A DNA stretch of 64,000 bases from Armatimonadota bacterium (GTDB lineage: Bacteria > Armatimonadota > Fimbriimonadia > Fimbriimonadales > Fimbriimonadaceae): the NCBI GenBank assembly GCA_018268355.1, contig JAFDWR010000004.1:434404-498403 (forward strand). The letters are read 5' to 3'. This document shows positions 33,679-43,043 of the stretch, one piece after another; position 1 is the first letter of the stretch, and each line of letters starts with the position of its first letter. The notes under the pieces were generated by a model that was not told the DNA's origin, did no database searches, and saw only the letters and a list, made by a program, of their open reading frames with translations. The translations under genes were made by a program, and so were the position numbers.

Positions 33679-35654
33679 TCCCGCTCATCGCGGTCATCTT
33701 GATCGTCGTTGCGACGATTTACATGGGCATCGCTTCGACCAAAAAAGCGCAAACCGCGGCCGACTTCTTCGTTGCTGGTCGGTCGGTCGGCGCCTGGATG
33801 AACGCGGCAGCGATCTCGGGCGAGTATCTCAGCGCGGCATCCTTCATGGGCGTGGCTGGCCTCGTCATGAAGAACGGCTACGACGCCCTTTGGTATCCGG
33901 TGGGCTATGCCACGGGCTACCTGTTCCTGCTGCTGTTCATCGCGGGTCCACTGCGCCGCTTTGGGGCTTATACGATCCCTGATTTTGCCGAAGGGCGGTT
34001 CGATTCCCCCGCGTTCCGAAAGGTCGCGGTGATCTTCGTGCTCTTCATCGGCTTCTTTTACACGATGCCCCAGATGAAGGGCGCAGGCGTGACGATGAAG
34101 GCGATCCTCGACTGGCCCTATTGGGTCGGCATCGTCGTTGTCGGTGCGGCGATCACCCTGAACGTCGTGCTCGGCGGCATGAAGGGAATCACCCTTGTCC
34201 AGGCCTTCCAATATTGGGCAAAGGTGTTCGCGATCTCACTTCCGATCTTTGCGTTGATCGGGGTCTATGGGTTCTATAGCAAGCCGCTGCAGGCGGCAGC
34301 CGCCGCGCCTGGCGAATCGCCCCGGCTCGCCCAAGGAGCCACGATCAAGGTCAAAGGGGCCGACGCCGCACCCAACAATGTGCTCGCCTTCAGCGCCTCC
34401 GAGCCAACCTATGTGACGTTCATCAATGGCGCGGAGCTGAGCAAAATTGGCCCCGCCCGAAAGCCGGAACCGGGCGAAGATCCGTTCCCGGTGGAACAGG
34501 CCGTGGTCCAAGCGCGACGCCGGGCGGACGAGCGCAGGGCACCGATGGGGCTCTCGATTCCGGCAAAGACCGGGTTCCTCATCCAGCCGGTGCCGGTGAC
34601 CAAGGGGGGCCAACCCGTGATGAAAGACGGCAAGCCGGTGATGACGGCGGCCAAGTTTGAATTCAAGGCCGCGACCGAGGTCCAGCTCACCGCTCCCGAT
34701 GGCAAGCCCGGCCCGATTGCACCGAACGCGCCGACGAACGGAAAGTGGGTGAACCCCTATGGTCCGATGACCTCGAAGTGGGGCTTCCCGTTCCTGACCA
34801 CGATCAGCATCATCGTCGCGCTCGTTTGCGGGACGGCAGGCTTGCCCCACATCCTCGTTCGCTTCTACACGAACCCCGACGGCAAGTCGGCGCGCAAGAC
34901 CACGTTCTGGGTGATGATCATGCTCGGGGCGTTTTATGTCTTCACGCCGGTTTGGGGCGTTCTTGGCCGGACCGGGGCTCCAGAGCTCTATTCCAGCAAC
35001 ACGACCGACATGGTGGTCATCAAGCTGCCGCAGATCGCCTTCCCCGGCGTGTGGGGCGAGCTGCTGAGCGCGATCACCAGCGCGGGCGCGTTTGCGGCCT
35101 TCATGTCGACCTTCTCCGGACTGCTGGTCTCGATGTCGGGCGCGTTTGCCCATGACATCTATGGCAAGATCCTCCGGCCCGAATCCAAGCCCGAAGATCG
35201 ACTCCGCGCGTTCAAAATTGCGGCGGTCGTCGTGGGCCTCGTCTCGATGGGGCTGGGCGTGCTTGTCGAGTCATTCGACATCGCGACGATGGTCGGCTGG
35301 GCGTTTGCAATTGGCGCGGCGTCGTACTTCCCGCTCCTGCTGCTTGGCGCGTGGTGGCGCAACCTCACCGCGAAGGGCGCGGCGACGGGAATGCTCGTCG
35401 GCGGACTCCTTTCCCTCACCGCGATTATCTGCCACATGCTCCTCGACAAGAAGGTGCTGACTTGGGACCTGCCGCCGCTTGTGCGCGCGCTCATGGAGCA
35501 ACCCGCGATCTGGGGCGTGCCGCTCTCCGTCACCCTCATGGTCCTCGTCTCGCGGGCGACCGCGAACACGGTGCCGAAGGATGCGATGGAGAAAATGCTC
35601 CGACTCCATGCCCCCGAAAAGCTCGGCCTCAGCAAGAACTACATCGAACACTAA
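33675..35654 (+). CDS. Sodium/solute symporter (SSS family, ActP-like)
   Basis: A 659-residue membrane transporter starting at TTG 33675, overlapping the upstream stop. Family features are ADFFVAGRSVGAWMNAAAISGEYLSAASFMG (an SSS signature, about 33-63), PLRRFGAYTIPDFAEGRF and LPHILVRFYTNPDGK. An insertion of about 155 residues (about 208-365), rich in Pro, Gly, Lys and Ala and without membrane helices, separates helices that are normally adjacent; typical ActP is about 550 residues. Acetate or another small acid is the likely substrate, driven by sodium. Confidence 0.85.
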   Translation: MIPLIAVILIVVATIYMGIASTKKAQTAADFFVAGRSVGAWMNAAAISGEYLSAASFMGVAGLVMKNGYDALWYPVGYATGYLFLLLFIAGPLRRFGAYTIPDFAEGRFDSPAFRKVAVIFVLFIGFFYTMPQMKGAGVTMKAILDWPYWVGIVVVGAAITLNVVLGGMKGITLVQAFQYWAKVFAISLPIFALIGVYGFYSKPLQAAAAAPGESPRLAQGATIKVKGADAAPNNVLAFSASEPTYVTFINGAELSKIGPARKPEPGEDPFPVEQAVVQARRRADERRAPMGLSIPAKTGFLIQPVPVTKGGQPVMKDGKPVMTAAKFEFKAATEVQLTAPDGKPGPIAPNAPTNGKWVNPYGPMTSKWGFPFLTTISIIVALVCGTAGLPHILVRFYTNPDGKSARKTTFWVMIMLGAFYVFTPVWGVLGRTGAPELYSSNTTDMVVIKLPQIAFPGVWGELLSAITSAGAFAAFMSTFSGLLVSMSGAFAHDIYGKILRPESKPEDRLRAFKIAAVVVGLVSMGLGVLVESFDIATMVGWAFAIGAASYFPLLLLGAWWRNLTAKGAATGMLVGGLLSLTAIICHMLLDKKVLTWDLPPLVRALMEQPAIWGVPLSVTLMVLVSRATANTVPKDAMEKMLRLHAPEKLGLSKNYIEH

Positions 35655-35659
35655 CCGCT

Positions 35660-36034
35660 ATGAAATCGCTCAAAGACTTCGTCCAAGCCGCCCTCGAGCA
35701 TGTGCCCGAGGTGACCCCCGAGGAGACCCTGGCGCGGCTCAGCGAGCCGAACCTGCTCCTCCTCGACGTTCGCGAGCCCGACGAGTTTGAAGCCGGGCAC
35801 CTGCCGGGCGCGGTGAACCTACCGCGAGGCTGGGTGGAGGTCAAGGTTGATCTCGAACACCCGAAGCGAGACCCTGCCCTTGCCGACCGCGAGCGGCCGG
35901 TCATCTGCTACTGCGGCGGCGGCCACCGGAGCGCGCTTGCCGCGCGGGCGATGCAAGAAATGGGGTTCACGAACGTGGTGAGCATGGCAGAAGGCTGGAC
36001 CGGGTGGACGAAGCGCGGCTTCCCCACGGCGTAG
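35660..36034 (+). CDS. Rhodanese-domain sulfurtransferase
   Basis: A 124-residue single rhodanese domain. The CH2A-like block is LLLDVREPDEFEAGHLPGAVNLPR (about 33-56), and the active-site loop is CYCGGGHRSALAA with the second Cys as catalytic residue. It probably transfers sulfane sulfur to an acceptor such as thiosulfate, cyanide or a thiol protein. It lies 6 bases after the symporter stop and 8 before hisG, so the four genes may share a transcript. Confidence 0.9.
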   Translation: MKSLKDFVQAALEHVPEVTPEETLARLSEPNLLLLDVREPDEFEAGHLPGAVNLPRGWVEVKVDLEHPKRDPALADRERPVICYCGGGHRSALAARAMQEMGFTNVVSMAEGWTGWTKRGFPTA

Positions 36035-36042
36035 AATAGGGT

Positions 36043-36915
36043 GTGTCCCAATTGAAACTGGGGATTCCCAAGGGGAGTCTCCAAGAGCCTACTTTTGCCC
36101 TTTTTGCCCGCGCGGGCTTCCACTTCAAGATTTCCAGCCGGAGCTATCAGCCGGTCGTCGACGACCCTGAACTCCTGCCCATCCTGCTTCGACCCCAGGA
36201 GATCCCGATTTACTTGGCGCAGGGCGCGATTGACGCGGGCCTGACCGGTGCGGACTGGGTCGCGGATACCGGCGTTGAACTCCACGAAGTCTGTGAACTG
36301 CGCTATAGCAAGTTGACGAACAACCCAATTCGCATCGTCCTTGCCGCGCATGAGGATTCGCCGATCCAGTCGGTGAAGGACCTGGAAGGCAAGCACGTCG
36401 CGACCGAGTACGTGCGGCTCACCGAGCGCTACCTCAAGGCAAACCAGGTCAATGCCAGCGTGGAATTCAGCTGGGGCGCGTGTGAGGTGAAGGTGCCCAC
36501 CCTCGCCGATGCGATTGTCGTCAACACCGAGACCGGCAATTCGCTCCGCGCGCACAACCTGCGCATCGTTGAGACCTTGATGACGAGCACGACCCGGTTC
36601 GTTTGTAACCAGGCCGCCCTCGACGACGAGTTCAAGCGGGCGAAGATTGAGTCGCTGGAAATCCTGCTCACGGGCGCGATGAACGCATCGCGACTGGTGG
36701 GGCTGAAGATGAACCTGCCGAAGGCGCAGCAGGATCACATTCTTGGATTGCTGCCTTCACTGAAGCAGCCGACGCTCTCGCCGCTCGCTGATCCCGACTG
36801 GCTTGCCGCCGAAGTCATCCTCAGCGAAACCGAAGTGCGCACGCTGATCCCTGAGCTCAAGCGAGCAGGGGCGACGGGCCTCGTCGAGTACCCGCTCAAC
36901 AAGGTCATTTACTAA
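36043..36915 (+). CDS. hisG: ATP phosphoribosyltransferase, long form
   Basis: A 290-residue HisG from GTG 36043, catalysing the first step of histidine synthesis (ATP + PRPP). Core motifs are [24 protein letters not shown] and [15 protein letters not shown] (PRPP loop region). The C-terminal regulatory domain (about 215-290), ending [12 protein letters not shown], identifies the long form that normally works without HisZ and is inhibited by histidine. Other his genes are absent from the window. The end overlaps ribE by 11 bases. Confidence 0.94.
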   Translation: MSQLKLGIPKGSLQEPTFALFARAGFHFKISSRSYQPVVDDPELLPILLRPQEIPIYLAQGAIDAGLTGADWVADTGVELHEVCELRYSKLTNNPIRIVLAAHEDSPIQSVKDLEGKHVATEYVRLTERYLKANQVNASVEFSWGACEVKVPTLADAIVVNTETGNSLRAHNLRIVETLMTSTTRFVCNQAALDDEFKRAKIESLEILLTGAMNASRLVGLKMNLPKAQQDHILGLLPSLKQPTLSPLADPDWLAAEVILSETEVRTLIPELKRAGATGLVEYPLNKVIY

Positions 36916-37489
36916 ACGCGCTCAGTCGCTCGACGATCTTCACCACGTGGTCGTACTCAACGTTGAGTCGGTCACCCGGTTGGAGGTCGCCGAGCGACGT
37001 TGCTTTCAGGGTGTGGGGGATGACCCAAACCTCGAATTCCTGGTCGGTGGGGTCGACGACGGTGAGGGAGACGCCGTTCAGGCAGATCGAGCCTTTCGGG
37101 ACGAGGTACTTGCCCGCGCCTTCGGGCACCCGGAACCGCATCACGACCGAATTGCCCTCCTCGCGCGATCCGACGAAGGTCGCGGTGGCGTCGACGTGAC
37201 CCTGAACAATGTGGCCGCCAAATCGGCCATCGGCGCGCATCGCCCGTTCGAGGTTCACCCTCGATCCCGCCGAAAGTCCACCGAGCGCGGTGCGCGAAAG
37301 GGTCTCGGGACTGAGGTCGAATCGAAGCGGGCTCGTGGTCGTGAGCGTGGTAAGGCAACAGCCATTCACCGCGACGCTCTCGCCGGTCTGGATCGGGTCG
37401 GGCCATGCTCCGGGGTCAACCTCAATGAGGAGGACGCCATCCTCCAATGAGCGAAGGGTCCCGACAGTCTCAATCAGTCCGGTGAACAT
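36905..37489 (-). CDS. ribE: Riboflavin synthase alpha subunit
   Basis: A 194-residue protein of two lumazine-binding repeats. Repeat 1 starts [15 protein letters not shown] and contains [12 protein letters not shown]. Repeat 2 contains [13 protein letters not shown] and [14 protein letters not shown]. It converts two 6,7-dimethyl-8-ribityllumazine molecules to riboflavin and works as a trimer. No FMN riboswitch precedes it; only 25 bases separate it from the ABC operon upstream, so it is probably the operon's last gene. Confidence 0.95.
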   Translation of the reverse strand: MFTGLIETVGTLRSLEDGVLLIEVDPGAWPDPIQTGESVAVNGCCLTTLTTTSPLRFDLSPETLSRTALGGLSAGSRVNLERAMRADGRFGGHIVQGHVDATATFVGSREEGNSVVMRFRVPEGAGKYLVPKGSICLNGVSLTVVDPTDQEFEVWVIPHTLKATSLGDLQPGDRLNVEYDHVVKIVERLSAFSK

Positions 37490-37514
37490 AGCCTTAACTG
37501 CTTACGCTGGAAGA

Positions 37515-38291
37515 TCACTCAGCGTCTTCGCGCGGCATGTACTCAAAGTGGGTGAACCAGGCCATACAGAGCCCGATCGCGACCACGGAGACGATCAACA
37601 GCACGGGAATCGATACCTTACCGGTGAGCAAGTTCGACGACGATTGTCCGGTGAGGATGCTGACCGTCCGGTTGCTCGACCCGCTCGTCATCGCATGCTG
37701 GGAGATGCCTTGCATGTGGGCCATGATCGAAGCGTAGTAGCTCTCGCCGGGCAGGTTGCCGGTAGCGGTCTCGTAGCCGAAGGTGTAGAGGATGCAAAAG
37801 AGCATCGCGCGGTTCACGAGCAGCGAGATGAGCAGGAAGACCGCCATGTAGGCTGCCGAGCCGATCGCGATCGCGAGGAGATCTCGGTAGAACACGCCTT
37901 GGCTGAGGACGTTCGGGCCATAGGCGCCGAGGCCGGTGCAGAACTGCATGAACATGCCGAGCAGGGCGACCACAACCACGCCGCCGACGTAGCGCGAGAA
38001 GATGATCGTCGCGCGGGAGGTTGGCCGGGTCAGGAGGTAGACGATGGTCTTTTGCTCGACTTCTTGGCTGACGATGGTCGCGCTAAACACCGCGGCGGCA
38101 AGCGCAACCGCTCGGTAAACCATCATGAGGGTCACATTGGTGTACCGGTCGTCGGGGGTCATGTTGCCGCCAAGCGAGGCCAGCAGCGCGGCGATGCCCG
38201 CCATGAAGAAGCCAGCGAGGATCCACGGCAGCAGCCGGTTGAACCGAGCATTCTGCCGAACGGCATGGGTGAACAAGAACGAGGCGAACAT
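37515..38291 (-). CDS. ABC-2 type transporter permease
   Basis: A 258-residue permease with about six membrane helices: one near residues 20-40 and others at about 60-80, 95-120, 140-165, 170-190 and 225-248. The segment SQEVEQKTIVYLLTRPTSRATIIFSRY is the conserved cytoplasmic coupling region of ABC-2 permeases (about 80-106). It is the last of four leftward transporter genes and its ATG shares its first base with the stop of the ATPase gene before it. Confidence 0.85.
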   Translation of the reverse strand: MFASFLFTHAVRQNARFNRLLPWILAGFFMAGIAALLASLGGNMTPDDRYTNVTLMMVYRAVALAAAVFSATIVSQEVEQKTIVYLLTRPTSRATIIFSRYVGGVVVVALLGMFMQFCTGLGAYGPNVLSQGVFYRDLLAIAIGSAAYMAVFLLISLLVNRAMLFCILYTFGYETATGNLPGESYYASIMAHMQGISQHAMTSGSSNRTVSILTGQSSSNLLTGKVSIPVLLIVSVVAIGLCMAWFTHFEYMPREDAE

Positions 38292-39202
38292 CAGGTTTGC
38301 ACCAGGTAGTGGAAGACGGACTCCAGGTTGTTGTCGGGCGACGAGAACGCGGTGATCTGGAGGTTTTGTTCGATGATGAGCCGGCCAAACTCGGCATAGA
38401 AGGCGTCGGGGTCGCGCACTTGGATTTCAAGGCCCAGGCGGTTGAATTCAACGCTGACGATGTAGGCGAGGGCGGTGAGGTGCGAGGCCACGCGGCGCGG
38501 CTCTTCGGTCTCGATGCGCACCCGGTGGGGGTACTTGTCGAGCAGCGAGCGGATGACGCGCAGGTCGCCGGTGGCGAGGAGCCGACCCCGATGGAGCAGG
38601 ATGAGCGACTTTGTCATCTGCTCGACCTCGTAGAGGATGTGCGAGCTGACGAGGATCGCCTTGCCTTGCTCGGAAAGCTGGTGGAGTAGGGTGAGATACT
38701 CGTGGCGACCGACAGGGTCGAGGCCATTGAGCGGCTCGTCGAGGAGGATGATCTGCGGGTCGTGGATCATCGCCTGGGCGAGCTTGATGCGCTGGCGCAT
38801 GCCCTTTGAATAGCCGCGAATCTTCTTGTCGCATCGGTCGGCCATCCCGACAAGCTCGATCTTCTCGTCTGCCTTGCGATTGGCTTCGGGGGCCGACATC
38901 CCTGCGAGGCGTCCGATGAACCGCACGAACTCACGGCCGGTCATCGTCTCGTAGAAGTTGTCGATCTCCGGGCAATAGCCCATGATCTTGAAGACCTCGG
39001 GGTTGGCGAACGGCTCGTGGCCGCCGACGGTCACCATGCCGGTGGTGGGCCGGATCTGGCCGGTCACGAGGCGCATGAGCGTTGTCTTGCCTGCGCCGTT
39101 CATGCCGAGCAGGGCAGTGATGCCAGGGCCGATCGTGCAGGTGACGTCGTTAAGGCCGATGACCTGGCCGTACCAGCGGCTCGCGTTGACCAACTCGATC
39201 AT
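38291..39202 (-). CDS. ABC transporter ATP-binding protein
   Basis: A 303-residue ATPase. Walker A is GMNGAGKTTLM; the signature is YSKGMRQRIKLAQAM (the canonical LSGGQ is replaced by YSKGM, common in ABC-2 exporters); Walker B is IILLDEPLNGLDP; the switch His follows in SSHILYEVEQ. The C-terminal ~80 residues form the accessory domain typical of drug, antibiotic or polysaccharide exporters. Start-stop overlaps tie it to both neighbouring permease genes. Confidence 0.92.
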   Translation of the reverse strand: MIELVNASRWYGQVIGLNDVTCTIGPGITALLGMNGAGKTTLMRLVTGQIRPTTGMVTVGGHEPFANPEVFKIMGYCPEIDNFYETMTGREFVRFIGRLAGMSAPEANRKADEKIELVGMADRCDKKIRGYSKGMRQRIKLAQAMIHDPQIILLDEPLNGLDPVGRHEYLTLLHQLSEQGKAILVSSHILYEVEQMTKSLILLHRGRLLATGDLRVIRSLLDKYPHRVRIETEEPRRVASHLTALAYIVSVEFNRLGLEIQVRDPDAFYAEFGRLIIEQNLQITAFSSPDNNLESVFHYLVQT

Positions 39203-40134
39203 CGGACAACCTCAACGGCCTTGATTCGGCGCACGGCGAGCAACACCCCGACCACACAGACAAAGAGGAATCCGAAGAGCACGAGGCCCGATTCCATTGC
39301 GGGGACGGTGAAGTCACGCTGGTTGGCCTGAGCGGGGAAGAGCATCGACCCGTTCGTGCCCATCACGAACTTCGACCATGCGATCTGGATGCCGTCCACC
39401 GAGCAGTAATAGAACCGGCGGACGAGGTCGGTGCCTTTATCCTGGCGGCTACCGATGAGCCAAAGGATCTGCATCAGCTTGGTGAAGAAAAGCCCTGCAA
39501 AGTAGATCGCCGCATAGGCCGCGCCCGCATTTCGACCCTGGTTCGAACGAGACGAGATGCCGACCGCAAGGCTCGCGTGAATCGCGGCGGGGGCAAGGCA
39601 CATCAGCGGGATCTTGAAGAACAGCCAGGGGTCTTGGGTGAGGAATCCCGACGACCGGAAGCTCAGCGCGCCATAGACAAAGAACACGAGCGCAGGCACC
39701 CAGGCGACGAGAAAGAGCGGGATCGCGATGCCGAGCCATTTGCCGATCAGGTAGTCCGACTTCGTACACGGCTTCCCGAGATACACGAGCAAGGCGTTGG
39801 CCCGGTTGTCGTTCGCAATCGACCCGATTCCGATCATCAGGGCGAGGATGAAGTAGATCAGCTGGCCAATCGAGAACGCATTGACGAACTGGTCCTTCCA
39901 CTGGATCACCGACAGGACGCGTTCCGTGAACCGGGGATCCAAGAGGTCGGTGAAGTAGAAGATCACGATCAGCAGCAGGTACCAGTAGCCGCTGAGCGCG
40001 GCGAGGGTCCAGAAGAACTTCTTCTTCACGCCCAGGCGCATCGTCATCTTGGCGATGGACCACCAGCGAGCCACGTTATTCAGCAGCGGGCCGTCGTAGT
40101 GGCGATAGCTCAGGTCGAGAATGGGGGAGCTCAT
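39199..40134 (-). CDS. ABC-2 type transporter permease
   Basis: A 311-residue permease from ATG 40134. MSSPILDLSYRHYDGPLLN is a conserved cytoplasmic start in Armatimonadota- and Planctomycetes-type ABC-2 permeases. At least six membrane helices follow. IANDNRANALLVYLGKPCTKSDYLIGKWLG is the coupling segment (about 125-154). It is flanked by two ATPase genes, each overlapping it by 4 bases, so each ATPase/permease pair may form half of one exporter or two related exporters. Confidence 0.85.
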   Translation of the reverse strand: MSSPILDLSYRHYDGPLLNNVARWWSIAKMTMRLGVKKKFFWTLAALSGYWYLLLIVIFYFTDLLDPRFTERVLSVIQWKDQFVNAFSIGQLIYFILALMIGIGSIANDNRANALLVYLGKPCTKSDYLIGKWLGIAIPLFLVAWVPALVFFVYGALSFRSSGFLTQDPWLFFKIPLMCLAPAAIHASLAVGISSRSNQGRNAGAAYAAIYFAGLFFTKLMQILWLIGSRQDKGTDLVRRFYYCSVDGIQIAWSKFVMGTNGSMLFPAQANQRDFTVPAMESGLVLFGFLFVCVVGVLLAVRRIKAVEVVR

Positions 40135-41051
40135 GAAACGTTCACCGCCTGGAGGAAGGCTTCCTCGAGCGAGCGTTGGGCATACGCGATTCCGCGGACT
40201 TGGGCGCCGGATTGGGCGGCGAGGCCGATCAATCGCGGCCCCATCGCCTCCACGCGGTCGTGACCGGCGACGCGAACGAAGTTCGACCACGTGGTCAGCA
40301 CCGTGATGCCGTTGTCGGCGAGGCACTTAACATAGGCGGGCGAGTCTTCGCGCAGTTCGATGTCGATGGGTTGGCCTTCAATCTTCTTGAGGTCTTTGAT
40401 CGTCCCGCTCGCGCGGACCTCGCCGCGGAACATGACGATGACCCGGTCGCAGACGCGCTCGATGTCGGGCAGGAGGTGCGAGCAGAGGAGGACGTTGACC
40501 CCCTTGGCCTTAGAAACGTTGTGGATCAGCTCGAGCATCTCGTCGCGGCCGCGGGGGTCGAGGCCGTTGGTCGGCTCGTCGAGGAGCAGGAGCTTGGGAC
40601 CGTGGATGAGCGCCTGGGCGAGCTTGATGCGCTGCTTCATGCCGGTCGAGAAGGTCTCGACGTTTCGGTAGCGGGCCTCGCCGAGTCCGGAGTATTCGAG
40701 GACCTCGTGGGCGCGCCGCAGGGCTTGGTCGGGCGGCATTCCTGCCAGTTCGCCTGCGTAGGCGACAAAGGCGACCGCGCTCATTCCGGGGATGTGGCAG
40801 TCTTGTTCGGGCATGTAGCCGATCGCCTGGCGCACGAGCCGCGATTCGGTGGCGACGTTGTGTCCTCCGACCGACGCCGATCCGGTGACGGGCTGGATGA
40901 ACCCGAGAAGGGTCTTCAAGAGGGTGGTTTTTCCCGCACCGTTGGGGCCGAGGAGCCCGGTCGCACCTTCCTCGATGTCCAGACTCAGATTCTGTACTGC
41001 CGTGAAGGCGCCGTATTGAACGGTGAGATTGCGGACTTCGGCAACTGGCAC
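40131..41051 (-). CDS. ABC transporter ATP-binding protein
   Basis: A 306-residue ATPase, first gene of the exporter operon. Walker A is GPNGAGKTTLLKT, the signature FSTGMKQRIKLAQAL, and Walker B LLLLDEPTNGLDP with the switch in CSHLLPDIERV. A C-terminal domain of about 80 residues matches that of the other ATPase here. The start is either GTG 41051, giving MPVAEVRNLTVQYG, or GTG 41060; the frame stays open far upstream, but only as a shadow of genes on the other strand. Confidence 0.92.
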   Translation of the reverse strand: MPVAEVRNLTVQYGAFTAVQNLSLDIEEGATGLLGPNGAGKTTLLKTLLGFIQPVTGSASVGGHNVATESRLVRQAIGYMPEQDCHIPGMSAVAFVAYAGELAGMPPDQALRRAHEVLEYSGLGEARYRNVETFSTGMKQRIKLAQALIHGPKLLLLDEPTNGLDPRGRDEMLELIHNVSKAKGVNVLLCSHLLPDIERVCDRVIVMFRGEVRASGTIKDLKKIEGQPIDIELREDSPAYVKCLADNGITVLTTWSNFVRVAGHDRVEAMGPRLIGLAAQSGAQVRGIAYAQRSLEEAFLQAVNVS

Positions 41052-41135
41052 AAGAATCACTTTACACGCGGGAACCTTTCGCCTGCCGCAAGCCTCGACT
41101 AAAGGCCCAGCGGGTAACCTAGTGAGCGACGATTT

Positions 41136-41546
41136 ATGGAAACCACTCTTGTTTTGATTAAGCCCGGCGGAGTTCAGCGCAACCTGATCGGTGAGATCAC
41201 TCGCCGCATCGAAGCACGCAACCTTAAGGTTGTCGGCATGAAGCTCATCCACGCCGAACGAGCCACCGTGGAGGCGCACTACGCCGAGCACAAGGAGCGA
41301 CCGTTCTTCAAGGACGTTTGCGACTACCTGACCAGCGGACCGGTCGTGGCGATGGCCATCCAAGGCACCAACGCGGTCAAGGCGATCCGCGCGATGATGG
41401 GTGCGACCAACCCGCTCGAAGCGACCCCCGGCACCGTCCGAGGCGACTTCGCACTCACGATTGACGACAACCTCACCCACAGCAGCAGCGACCCCGAAGC
41501 GGCCGCTCGCGAGCTTGGTCTTTGGTTCCCGGAAGGCACGGTCTAA
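41136..41546 (+). CDS. ndk: Nucleoside diphosphate kinase
   Basis: A 136-residue enzyme that balances NTP pools by a phospho-His intermediate. It starts METTLVLIKPGGVQRN. The phosphate-binding GATNPLEATPGTVRGDF is intact, and His115 in NLTHSSSD is the catalytic residue. The usual HGSD is HSSS, a mild change just after the catalytic His. It is followed by a strong hairpin terminator. Confidence 0.96.
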   Translation: METTLVLIKPGGVQRNLIGEITRRIEARNLKVVGMKLIHAERATVEAHYAEHKERPFFKDVCDYLTSGPVVAMAIQGTNAVKAIRAMMGATNPLEATPGTVRGDFALTIDDNLTHSSSDPEAAARELGLWFPEGTV

Positions 41547-41565
41547 GCCGTCCTTTCTTGAAATG

Positions 41566-41603
41566 AAGTGCGGGGTTGGCCGATGGCCGACCCCGCACTT
41601 GTC
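41566..41603 (+). terminator. Intrinsic terminator of ndk
   Basis: A 16-bp stem (41566-41581 with 41585-41600; one G-U) with a GAT loop lies 20 bases after the ndk stop and before the glcD start. The T tail is weak (GTCGTTT). Its position argues against glcD start codons inside the stem. Confidence 0.7.
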
Positions 41604-41609
41604 GTTTGG

Positions 41610-43043
41610 ATGGGCCAAACTGAGGGAGTGAGTTCGCTCGCCGCCGATCTGGCCCGAATCCTTGGGGAAAACGCGGTCCTGCACGAGGACGCCGCCCTCC
41701 GTGCCTACGACTGCGATGCCTACACGGTGGATCGGAGCAAGCCGCAGGCGGTGGTGCTCCCGAGTTCGACCGAAGAGGTCGCGAAGATCGTCCGCTACTG
41801 CGTTGGAGCGGGCGTGCCGTACACCGTTCGCGGAGCAGGCACCGGCTTGAGCGGCGGTGCGCTTGCCGCGCTCGGCGGGGTGACCCTTTCCACCAAGCGG
41901 CTCAACAAGATCCTTTCGGTTGACCCCGAGAATCGACGACTCACCGCCGAAGCGGGAGTCGCGAACAAGCGGATCAGCGACGTCGTCCGGCCTTACGGCT
42001 TGCACTTTGCCCCCGACCCGAGCTCGCAGACGGTTTCCACCCTGGGTGGCAACATCGCCGAGAATTCCGGCGGACCCCACACGCTCAAGATGGGCGTGAC
42101 CGTGCAGCACATCCACGCGCTGAAGATGGTCACCGTGGACGGCGAGATTGAGGAGTTCGCGCTGCGCGGCGACGGACTCGATTTCCTCGGGGTGATCGTT
42201 GGCTCGGAGGGGACGATGGGGGTGGTGACCGAGGCGACGGTGCGGCTGACGCCAAGCCCGAAGCACGTGATCACTGCGCTTGCCTCATTTGCGAACGTGC
42301 GCGATGCGACGGAGTCCGTGGCGGCGATCATCGCTTCGGGGACATTGCCCGCTGCACTCGAGATGATGGACAAGGGCGTGCTCGGCGCGCTGAAGGCGGC
42401 ATTCGGGCTGGAATACCACCCTGCGGCGGCCGCGTTGCTCCTCGTGGAGTGCGACGGCGACGACGCCCAAGCGGTTGAGGCAGAGATGCAGGCGGTGCGC
42501 CAGGCGTTCGGCCGCCATGCCGCGCTCGAAGTGCAGATCGCAGAAGACGACGCGGCGCGGGCCAAGCTCTGGGTCGCGCGCAAGAAGGGCGTCGGTGCGA
42601 TGGGGCGGCTCGCGCCGTCGATCGTCACCCATGACGGGGTCATCCCGCGCTCGGAACTGCCCGAGATGCTCGAATTCATTTATGCGGAGGCGTCGGCAGC
42701 TGGGCTCGGCGTCGCCAACCTGTTCCACGCGGGCGACGGCAACCTCCACCCCTGTTTCTACTTCGACGATCGCGACCCCGGGCAGGTCGAGCGGGTGATC
42801 GAGACCGGCGAGCGGATCATGCGGCGATGCCTCGAGCTGGGCGGCTCGGTGACCGGCGAACACGGCATTGGGGTGGAAAAGATTGACCTGATGAGCGAGA
42901 TGTTCTCGCCCGCCGACCTCGCCGTGCAGGGCCTCGTGAAGTCGATCTTCAACCCCGGCGACCTGTGCAATCCGTGCAAGGTCTTGCCCAACCAGAAGTC
43001 GTGCGCTGAGCACCGGAAGCGGTGGCGCGGGGTGGCTTGGTGA
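41610..43043 (+). CDS. glcD: Glycolate oxidase subunit GlcD-like FAD-linked oxidase
   Basis: A 477-residue FAD-dependent 2-hydroxyacid oxidase. The FAD-binding PCMH region shows VVLPSSTEEVAKIVRYC, RGAGTGLSGGALA, GLHFAPDPSSQ and GGNIAENSGGPHTLKMG. The C-terminal FAD-oxidase domain has NLFHAGDGNLHP and GGSVTGEHGIGVEK. The start is ATG 41610, just past the ndk terminator; GTG 41628 is also possible. GlcD works with GlcE and usually GlcF to oxidise glycolate to glyoxylate. glcE follows with a GTGA overlap and glcF is absent here. Confidence 0.92.
   Translation: MGQTEGVSSLAADLARILGENAVLHEDAALRAYDCDAYTVDRSKPQAVVLPSSTEEVAKIVRYCVGAGVPYTVRGAGTGLSGGALAALGGVTLSTKRLNKILSVDPENRRLTAEAGVANKRISDVVRPYGLHFAPDPSSQTVSTLGGNIAENSGGPHTLKMGVTVQHIHALKMVTVDGEIEEFALRGDGLDFLGVIVGSEGTMGVVTEATVRLTPSPKHVITALASFANVRDATESVAAIIASGTLPAALEMMDKGVLGALKAAFGLEYHPAAAALLLVECDGDDAQAVEAEMQAVRQAFGRHAALEVQIAEDDAARAKLWVARKKGVGAMGRLAPSIVTHDGVIPRSELPEMLEFIYAEASAAGLGVANLFHAGDGNLHPCFYFDDRDPGQVERVIETGERIMRRCLELGGSVTGEHGIGVEKIDLMSEMFSPADLAVQGLVKSIFNPGDLCNPCKVLPNQKSCAEHRKRWRGVAW

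Noticed and set aside
37490-37514. FMN riboswitch in front of riboflavin synthase
   Set aside because: Only 25 bases separate ribE from the upstream gene, so there is no room for the aptamer.
40131-42266. Very long minus-strand frame (711 codons) running through ndk and glcD
   Set aside because: Only its C-terminal 306 codons are the ABC ATPase. The rest is antisense to two clearly functional genes.
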